From the NCBI GenBank assembly GCA_900555635.1, contig USLU01000158.1, forward strand, positions 1 to 5,392: a stretch of DNA of 5,392 nucleotides, read 5' to 3'. Position numbers and translations under genes: made by a program. Shown here one piece after another: positions 1 through 5,392 of this stretch. The notes under the pieces were generated by a model. That model saw only the letters and a program-made list of their open reading frames with translations, ran no database searches and was not told where the DNA came from. The DNA comes from an uncultured Bacteroides sp. (lineage in GTDB: Bacteria > Bacteroidota > Bacteroidia > Bacteroidales > Bacteroidaceae). How positions within the stretch are numbered: position 1 is the stretch's first letter; each line of letters starts with the position of its first letter.

Positions 1-3000
1 ATGATGAATCCCTTTACATCTTGAGCAATTACTTTTCCTTTGGTAGCTTCTTTATCTAATTTACTTTCACGTAACAAAGCAATACCGGCAATGGAACGCG
101 AAAGAAGTTTCATGGTGCGTGCATTGGCATACCCCAATTCTCTGTTTTCGCAAAGCTGAGAAATGTATTTAGCTATAATTACTTTGGCATTGTGTTCCAT
201 TTTCAATCTTCGCTTTTTCAGCATTTGTTCCAGTATCTGCAAAAGTTCATTGGCAGTATAGTCTTCAAAATGCAGGGTATGGTCAAACTCCGCTATTCCG
301 CATTGCTTCAGACTATTTATCAAAGGCTGCCTGATAGCTTCATGCTCAGCAATAATTAGTGCATAGTTTCCCGGAAGGTCCGCAGTAAGCGATGTTAACC
401 GGAAACGTAACTTTTCACTATCGAAGTGTGATTGCGGACTTTTGAATGCCGGCGCATCACCATCGACAAACAGTAATCCTTGCTGTGAACGCTTCATGGC
501 GTTTTTTAGAATTTCGTCGACTTTATAATCTTGTACATTATATATTTCTTCTGCTTTCAGCTCTATCAATTGCCCTTTGCCCAATAAGTTCATGGCATGA
601 AGTAGTTCGGCCATAATGCCGGCAACAGTACTTTTGCCGGTACCCGTATTTCCGGTGAAACTCCATTTTAGAGGACCGGCATTTCCGGCATAGGCCAATT
701 CCTGACTATTAAGGTAACGTGATATGTCTACAAAATCGTGAATTGCTTTCTTTATTTGTTGCAAACCTATCATGCTGTCCAGCTTTTGTAGGGAGCGGGT
801 AATACTTTTTTCGTCGAAACCGTTATTTTGTATGTTTTTCAGTTCATCTTCTGTTATTGGAATGTCCTGCGCTTGAATGGTTTGCAAAGTGTTTTTGCTT
901 TTCAATTTACTTTCGGGCAAGGTGGCCAAACGGCTGCTCATAGCAGGAATAATCTTGGAGTTAATAAGCTGAGTGACAAAACGTCCGTTACCGAAGTGCC
1001 GGTCTTTATGCCGTACCTCTTTTGCTATCAGGGCTTTTAAAGCTTTGGTAGCAGCGGCAGAGAATCTGTATCCGTTCTTTAGAGCCACTCCCTTCGCTAT
1101 TTCCATTAATTCGTCTGCTGTATAATCTTCAAAGTGGAAGATGTACGGGAAACGTGACTTTAGTCCGGGGTTGGATTCAAGTAGTTTTTCCATTTCTTCC
1201 GGATAACCTGCCATGATAACAAGCATATCGGTTTCTTCACGTCCAAGGGCAGTAAGCAAGGTTTCTATCACTCTGGGGCCGGAATCATTAGAAAACTCAT
1301 TTTCTTTTAACAGAGTATAGGCTTCATCAATGAAAAGAACATTACCTTGTGCGCTTTTCAGGATTGCTTTGGTTTTTAGTTCCGTACCTCCTACCCGCGT
1401 ATCCATAAAATCACTCCGCTCTACGCGTACCACATTACCTTTTGATAGTAATCCCAACGAAGCATAGATTTCTCCGATAAAATCGGCAACTGTTGTTTTT
1501 CCGGTGCCGGGATTCCCTGTGAACACCATGTGCATGGGTGGCAAGGTAGTATGAATGTCCTGCTCATTCCGAAGACGGACCATATTTACAAAGTTCAGAT
1601 GATTACTGATGCTCTTCTTGAGTTGTTGCAACCCGATCATTTGCTGTAATTTGGCCAATGGTTTCTTGTAATCACCTTGCTTTAAACGAGGGATATCTTC
1701 TTTTTCTATGGTGATGAGTTGTTCGCGTGTTGGAGATGAAATCTTACTGATGCGTTGTGCCATGTTGTGCAGGATTTCTTCTGAGAACAGTATCTCCATG
1801 TAGCGACCATTGCCAAAAGTTTCATCATGCATATTGTATGCCCGCTTTACGACGGACTGTAAGGCTTTACGGGCATCTTTTGCCAGCACATAACATTTCT
1901 GACGGCAATAAAGATCACCAATTTGCATCAATTCGTCAATACTATAATCATCAAAATAGTAACGATTGGCCTCGGGAATACGCGACTCAAGTCCGGGATT
2001 GGCGTTCAGCATATTTTTCATAGGTCCCGGATAACCTGCCAACAATAACATCCAGTCGCGGTTTGATTCGTCGGCTAATGCTGTGAGCAATGTTGTCAGA
2101 ATGTTCATACCGGGATCTTTAGGATCTTCGGGCTTATAGAGGGTATATGCTTCGTCTATAAATAAGATACCACCCTTTGCACGCTTCATGGCAGCAATGG
2201 TCTTTTCTCCTTCGCTGCTATAATATTGCCCTAACAAAGTACTGCGTTCTTCATATACCACATGTCCTTTGGAAAGAATACCCATATCTTTCAGAATCTT
2301 GCCAAGCAAGCCGGCTACGGTCGTTTTACCGGTTCCCGGATTACCAATAAAAGCAGCGTGCAACGAGTGCATTTGTGTGGGAAGTCCCATAGCATTGCGC
2401 TTCTGCTCCATGAGAATAAGGTTCCGGTAATCGCTGATTTTCTTTTTGACACTGGCAAGCCCTATCATGTTGTTCAGTTTTTGCATCGGGTCGTTTACGA
2501 TATCCGAACGGAGAATCTTCTTTCCGGCAATGTTTGTCTTGGGTTGTATTGTATCTTTTCCGTATAAGCTTTCTACATCTTTGTTCCCAATTTCGAATGG
2601 AGCGGATATAATGGTTTCATCCATAAAAAGTACTTCGACAAGATATGTACCTTTTTTCCAGAAATTCCGTTTTCCTTGTCCCATCTCCCAACATAGAGAC
2701 AAATACTCTTGTTCTTCGTTAGTACAAAAGTTACTCTGCATAATATCTGTTGCAATGATTCGTCCGGTCTCATCGTGCAAGCGTACTTCAAATTCGGGAG
2801 TGAAACCCGGAGCCTCTTGTGCTGATAACAAGTTTTTAACGATTTGTACCATAACGACGGACCCTAAATGGAGCTGGTTGAAACAGCTTTGCGAACGTAA
2901 CGGTTGACTGTAATCTACCTCCTCGCCTTCTTCATTACGGCATAAAGCAAAAGAGTATTGCTGAAAACATTCCGTATAACTTTCCGGAAGTTCCATCAGC

Positions 3001-3506
3001 TGAAAGCCCTTGCAATACACTTCCGAGTCATCATGATAGACTGTAATAGAGAAACGACTGTTTCTAATGTTTTCGGGATCGATCATATTGAAGTTTACAG
3101 GGAACGATATATAAAGTTTTCCAAGTATATCATGCCTGTTTACCTGAACAATACGGGTTATCTTGTTCAGTTGCTCGTCGTTATTGTCTAAAGTGATATT
3201 GAGCTTTCTGCTCCAACGGAACTCCTCATAGTGCGGATTGTGTATTTGTATTTCTGCATGTAGATATTCTACCGGTTGGGGTGTGCGGAATTGTGTGCGT
3301 TTTGTATAACAACCGCCATACTCCTCTTCCGCCGAAAAAGCTAAAAGGATATCGGTGATGCGTACCTGAGGTTCTTCGTCGATGGAATGTCCTTCCTCTT
3401 CGTCATCCTCTTCTTCGTCTTCAATATCATCCTCTTCAATATTTGTGTTGATGAATTCATCCAGTAAACGTGCAAATTCGTCATCGTCTTTATTTTCTGT
3501 TTCCAT
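1..3506 (-). CDS. Three-module CbxX/CfqX-family AAA+ ATPase (C-terminus beyond the window)
   Basis: Probable cytoplasmic ATP-driven protein-remodelling enzyme of the CbbX/SpoVK-like AAA+ family; its substrate is unknown. The frame is open from ATG 3506 to the left edge, at least 1168 residues. Residues 24-38 are almost all Asp or Glu, and about 46-340 look beta-rich and are unrecognised. Three AAA+ modules follow, each opening with MIGL (347, 623, 912). Module 1 has Walker A Lys394, Walker B Asp451-Glu452, arginine finger Arg509 and sensor-2 Arg568. Module 2 has Lys670, Asp727-Glu728, Arg785 and Arg842. Module 3 has Lys958, Asp1015 and Arg1130, but Gly1016 replaces the catalytic Glu and Glu1073 replaces the arginine finger. 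The start is supported by the AT-rich spacer before it and the TPR gene's stop 51 bases upstream. No Shine-Dalgarno is seen. Known CbbX and SpoVK proteins have one module, so this chain is unusually long. Family assignment is firm; biological role is open. Confidence 0.94.
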   Translation of the reverse strand, partial: METENKDDDEFARLLDEFINTNIEEDDIEDEEEDDEEEGHSIDEEPQVRITDILLAFSAEEEYGGCYTKRTQFRTPQPVEYLHAEIQIHNPHYEEFRWSRKLNITLDNNDEQLNKITRIVQVNRHDILGKLYISFPVNFNMIDPENIRNSRFSITVYHDDSEVYCKGFQLMELPESYTECFQQYSFALCRNEEGEEVDYSQPLRSQSCFNQLHLGSVVMVQIVKNLLSAQEAPGFTPEFEVRLHDETGRIIATDIMQSNFCTNEEQEYLSLCWEMGQGKRNFWKKGTYLVEVLFMDETIISAPFEIGNKDVESLYGKDTIQPKTNIAGKKILRSDIVNDPMQKLNNMIGLASVKKKISDYRNLILMEQKRNAMGLPTQMHSLHAAFIGNPGTGKTTVAGLLGKILKDMGILSKGHVVYEERSTLLGQYYSSEGEKTIAAMKRAKGGILFIDEAYTLYKPEDPKDPGMNILTTLLTALADESNRDWMLLLAGYPGPMKNMLNANPGLESRIPEANRYYFDDYSIDELMQIGDLYCRQKCYVLAKDARKALQSVVKRAYNMHDETFGNGRYMEILFSEEILHNMAQRISKISSPTREQLITIEKEDIPRLKQGDYKKPLAKLQQMIGLQQLKKSISNHLNFVNMVRLRNEQDIHTTLPPMHMVFTGNPGTGKTTVADFIGEIYASLGLLSKGNVVRVERSDFMDTRVGGTELKTKAILKSAQGNVLFIDEAYTLLKENEFSNDSGPRVIETLLTALGREETDMLVIMAGYPEEMEKLLESNPGLKSRFPYIFHFEDYTADELMEIAKGVALKNGYRFSAAATKALKALIAKEVRHKDRHFGNGRFVTQLINSKIIPAMSSRLATLPESKLKSKNTLQTIQAQDIPITEDELKNIQNNGFDEKSITRSLQKLDSMIGLQQIKKAIHDFVDISRYLNSQELAYAGNAGPLKWSFTGNTGTGKSTVAGIMAELLHAMNLLGKGQLIELKAEEIYNVQDYKVDEILKNAMKRSQQGLLFVDGDAPAFKSPQSHFDSEKLRFRLTSLTADLPGNYALIIAEHEAIRQPLINSLKQCGIAEFDHTLHFEDYTANELLQILEQMLKKRRLKMEHNAKVIIAKYISQLCENRELGYANARTMKLLSRSIAGIALLRESKLDKEATKGKVIAQDVKGFI

Positions 3507-3526
3507 GATTGATTTTGGGTTTAGAG

Positions 3527-3548
3527 AACAAATATAATTATTTTTGTT
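3527..3548. repeat. 22-bp near-perfect AT-rich palindrome between the TPR and AAA+ genes
   Basis: Ten of eleven base pairs match across the centre at 3537/3538; the only mismatch is 3533 against 3542. It begins nine bases past the TPR stop codon and overlaps the candidate -7 box. It could be an operator for a dimeric regulator. With only two G/C pairs and no loop it would make a poor hairpin, so an intrinsic terminator is unlikely. Chance symmetry in AT-rich DNA is not excluded. Confidence 0.35.
3529..3536 (-). promoter_or_regulatory. Candidate Bacteroidota -7 promoter box before the AAA+ gene
   Basis: The minus strand reads TATATTTG, a full match to the Bacteroidota -7 consensus TAnnTTTG, 22 bases before the ATG at 3506. 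It would give a leader of only about 15-20 bases. No TTTG-type -33 element is visible at the expected 19-21 base spacing, and the spacer is so AT-rich that a chance match is possible. If real, the ATPase could be transcribed separately from the two upstream genes. Confidence 0.35.
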
Positions 3549-3557
3549 AGAAAGGTG

Positions 3558-4364
3558 CTATTTTGATTTTTCTTTTATTTCTTTCAGTAGCTTTTCTTCA
3601 AATTCTAACACTGTTGCTGCTGTTTCATCCGTCTTTAGTAATTCCGTGAATAAACGGTGACCTTGTTCGATTGATTTTATGGCGTTGGACCAGTATTGCC
3701 TTTCTTTGTAAAATATGCCGATATTATGGTGAGACATGGCATAAAGCTCTAAATAATGTTCGGTATTTTCTTTTTTATATAGATATTCATAAGCCTCGAT
3801 ATGTGCCAATAATGCTTGTTCTGCTAATTCTTGATCTTTTACTTGTCCTGTATGCCAATAACTATATCCTATTTTGAAGAGAGTTTTTGCTATCAATTCC
3901 TGATATCTTGTCTTTTCAAACTTTAGCATTTGTTTCTGAAAAGTAAGTGCTTTGGAGAAAAGAGGGATAGCTTCCACGTAACGTTCTGCTACAAAGAACA
4001 TGTTTGCAAATCCATAAATCAAATCGGCGGCAAGGCTGATATAATCACTTGCCAGTTCTTTGTCTTTTAAAGTTTCAGAATGTTCGCAGTAATAAATGAC
4101 TTTCTTGTAATACTCCATAGCTTTGTCTAAGCTACCACCCTCACAATGGCGATAATGATCCCCCAAACAGCAATAGATGTCGATAAGTTCGATTTCAAAA
4201 CGCAATTTATCTAGTTTGTACCCTTTTAAGGCTAACTTTAATGCATTCTGCATCAGCTTTTCCGCTTGAATGGGCTGTTCGTGTTTTATACTTTTGCTGT
4301 CTGCCATCAGCAAGGCTATGTTGTCTATTAGCTCTTCTATGTTTTTTTGCATTTCTTCTTCCAT
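3558..4364 (-). CDS. Tetratricopeptide-repeat (TPR) protein, probable adaptor
   Basis: A 268-residue all-helical protein with no signal peptide or membrane segment, so probably cytoplasmic. Four TPR-like helix pairs can be read at about residues 57-94, 106-144, 156-197 and 204-243. They show typical small and aromatic spacing, such as KAMEYYKKVI, EAIPLFSKAL and a final NIGIFYKERQYWSNAIKSIE. The N-terminus (1-50) and the Lys/Glu-rich C-terminus (255-268) are also helical, and the latter may form a short coiled coil. TPRs bind other proteins, so the likely role is scaffold or adaptor. The partner is unknown, but the tightly linked AAA+ gene downstream is the obvious candidate. The stop is TAG. 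ATG 4364 is the natural start; an ATG four codons later (4352) would remove only MEEE. No Shine-Dalgarno lies before either. Specific function not recognised. Confidence 0.9.
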   Translation of the reverse strand: MEEEMQKNIEELIDNIALLMADSKSIKHEQPIQAEKLMQNALKLALKGYKLDKLRFEIELIDIYCCLGDHYRHCEGGSLDKAMEYYKKVIYYCEHSETLKDKELASDYISLAADLIYGFANMFFVAERYVEAIPLFSKALTFQKQMLKFEKTRYQELIAKTLFKIGYSYWHTGQVKDQELAEQALLAHIEAYEYLYKKENTEHYLELYAMSHHNIGIFYKERQYWSNAIKSIEQGHRLFTELLKTDETAATVLEFEEKLLKEIKEKSK

Positions 4365-4427
4365 CGAATCAGACTTTTATTATTGGTAAAATTAGAGACT
4401 GAGATTTATAACATGTTAGCTCATTTT

Positions 4428-5392
4428 TTAATTCATATATACCGAACTCACATATTTTTTCCACTCACTTTCGCACTGTTCCGTACTCAAACCGATATTA
4501 GTCAGAGACTGTGATAAAGGGAACCTGTATAAAGACTGAATGAATTGTGCTACTTTATTGATGCCATGTTCCTGTTCTAAATACTCATAGAATAATTCGC
4601 CACCGGAATAATTATAGGAATAGGGTGTAAACGTAGTTTCCAGCTTATTATTCATAGCCATCTGTTTTTCCTTATCATTGAGCCAAGTCGTTTGTTTTAT
4701 AACGTTTGAAGAAAAATATTCGGCCAATCCTTCAAATATCCATATATAAGGAGTAACTTCCGAATTTAGCCGGAGTGACTGAAAATAGACATAATGATTC
4801 ATTTCATGCCACAAAGTACTTTTGAAATGCTTATCTACATTTTCATCCATTCGGGATATACTATTATAGTTTATAACAATACCTACAGTCTGCACATCAA
4901 CGCCGGAATATTGGGTAACACATAGTCCCCAAGAATTGGAATAATCATCAGCCCCCTTCCCCACGAGTGCAGAACAGACTTTTTGGTAAGTATCTTTTTG
5001 AGTACAGAGGTAGATCGGAAGCTTTCTACCTCTGACCATATATGGATATACATATTGCCCCATTAATTGTTTCATTGGTTCTATGGCCTCATAAGCATAC
5101 TGACGGGCTTGAGTTATCAGAGTGGAATCATCAGAATCTAAATAAAAGATGAATAGGCTATCCATATCTTCTTTTATCAATCCTGTATCGTCCTTTTGTC
5201 CGTAATCTCCGTCATTCAACCATGATTCGTCGGTCAGTGAATCGGTCTGATTAAGTATAAAGTAATTGTTGGTTCCCGATAAAAGTTTGTTATTCAACTC
5301 GTTCAAGAAACGCTGAGTCGATTCTGGTATTTGGGCAAGAATCAATGGCTTTTCGTCTTGTGTATTCAGATACCACCCCATCAGGGAGACGT
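4428..5392 (-). CDS. Putative gluzincin zinc metallopeptidase (HEMNH...EGLAEY), N-terminus uncertain
   Basis: Residues are numbered from the first in-window ATG (5381), which gives 317 residues ending in TAA. WHEMNH at 191-196 fits the HExxH zinc site, with His192 and His196 as ligands and Glu193 as catalytic base. FEGLAEYF at 216-223 supplies the expected third ligand, Glu217, about 20 residues on, as in the peptidase MA clan (gluzincins such as M1 and M9, and DUF1570-like proteins). A helix near 259-283 (SGGELFYEYLEQEHG) resembles the segment after the active site in that clan. Asn- and Tyr-rich composition would suit an exported enzyme. The frame stays open upstream of ATG 5381 (Val-Ser-Leu), and those 11 bases are GC-rich rather than leader-like. 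The true start, possibly with a signal peptide or anchor, may therefore lie outside the window. Substrate unknown. The gene ends 63 bases before the TPR gene. Peptidase call likely; exact family unsure. Confidence 0.85.
   Translation of the reverse strand, partial: VSLMGWYLNTQDEKPLILAQIPESTQRFLNELNNKLLSGTNNYFILNQTDSLTDESWLNDGDYGQKDDTGLIKEDMDSLFIFYLDSDDSTLITQARQYAYEAIEPMKQLMGQYVYPYMVRGRKLPIYLCTQKDTYQKVCSALVGKGADDYSNSWGLCVTQYSGVDVQTVGIVINYNSISRMDENVDKHFKSTLWHEMNHYVYFQSLRLNSEVTPYIWIFEGLAEYFSSNVIKQTTWLNDKEKQMAMNNKLETTFTPYSYNYSGGELFYEYLEQEHGINKVAQFIQSLYRFPLSQSLTNIGLSTEQCESEWKKYVSSVYMN

Larger units (their letters stand above)
1..5392 (-). other. Probable operon: metallopeptidase - TPR protein - AAA+ ATPase
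   Basis: All three genes are on the minus strand in the order listed, separated by 63 bases (4365-4427) and 51 bases (3507-3557). Neither gap holds a GC-rich hairpin with a T-run. The first gap is AT-rich with no convincing promoter. The second holds the candidate -7 box and palindrome described separately. Co-transcription is an inference from spacing and orientation. Both ends of the operon lie outside the window. Confidence 0.6.

Noticed and set aside
828..3191. Several open frames of 70-153 codons on the plus strand (828-1040, 1757-2023, 2262-2567, 2446-2907, 2958-3191) and one on the minus strand (2573-2791)
   Set aside because: All lie inside the long ATPase gene in other frames. Their translations show no domain pattern, and they are rich in Cys, His and Ser in the way antisense shadows are.
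1..3506. Naming the ATPase a Rubisco activase (CbbX) or stage V sporulation protein K
   Set aside because: Those names follow the AAA+ domain family only. No Rubisco or sporulation gene is present, and the architecture with three modules and a large N-terminal domain differs from both.
1..3506. A ClpV or Clp/Hsp100-type unfoldase
   Set aside because: Both tandem catalytic modules carry the CbxX-type NPGL-x-SR and GNGR motifs. No Clp N-domain or coiled-coil middle domain is seen.
3671..3877. 68-codon plus-strand frame with a hydrophobic C-terminus
   Set aside because: It is antisense to the TPR gene, whose own frame has clear repeat structure. The hydrophobic stretch is the expected antisense reading of charged helical codons.
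4387..4394. TAATTTTA on the minus strand as a -7 box for the TPR gene
   Set aside because: It misses the final G of TAnnTTTG and has no -33 partner at the right spacing. This is expected by chance in an AT-rich gap.
4409..4418. Perfect 10-bp palindrome TAACATGTTA in the spacer before the TPR gene
   Set aside because: The symmetry does not extend further, and it is too short and AT-rich to claim as an operator or terminator.
4428..5392. Calling the peptidase a true M9 collagenase
   Set aside because: The HExxH...EGxAE pattern is shared across the gluzincins. The protein is much shorter than clostridial or Vibrio collagenases, and no collagen-binding or PKD domain is present.

Overview
The window looks like a piece of a Bacteroidota chromosome, most likely Bacteroides or a close relative. 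I infer this from moderate-to-low GC coding DNA, very AT-rich short spacers, start codons with no Shine-Dalgarno sequence in front of them, and one good match to the Bacteroidota -7 box (TAnnTTTG). No database search was possible, so the genus is an inference.

All real coding sequence lies on the minus strand, and the three genes are read from right to left. First comes a putative gluzincin-type zinc metallopeptidase (about 5392-4428), whose reading frame is open to the right edge. After 63 bases comes a 268-residue tetratricopeptide-repeat (TPR) protein (4364-3558). After another 51 bases comes a very long AAA+ ATPase gene of the CbxX/CfqX (CbbX/SpoVK-like) family. It starts at 3506 and runs off the left edge with no stop codon, giving at least 1168 residues. 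Common orientation and short gaps suggest one operon. Both spacers are under 65 bases and there is no gene-free stretch of more than 300 bases. I saw no RNA gene, mobile element, CRISPR array or GC-rich terminator.

The ATPase is the most interesting gene. After an acidic N-terminal tail and a roughly 290-residue, probably beta-rich domain, it carries three AAA+ modules in one chain. Walker A Lys, Walker B Asp and the arginine-finger position are spaced identically in all three (57 and 58 residues). Modules 1 and 2 have a complete set of catalytic residues. Module 3 keeps its P-loop but has Gly in place of the catalytic Glu and Glu in place of the arginine finger, so it probably binds nucleotide without hydrolysing it. 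An aromatic pore-loop motif like that of CbbX is visible only in module 1.

A TPR protein next to a CbxX-family ATPase recalls EccA of mycobacterial type VII secretion, which has a TPR region and a CbxX-type AAA domain in one chain. My working hypothesis is that the TPR protein is an adaptor or partner of a protein-remodelling ATPase, and that the metallopeptidase is a co-expressed effector or client. The joint function is not shown by the sequence.
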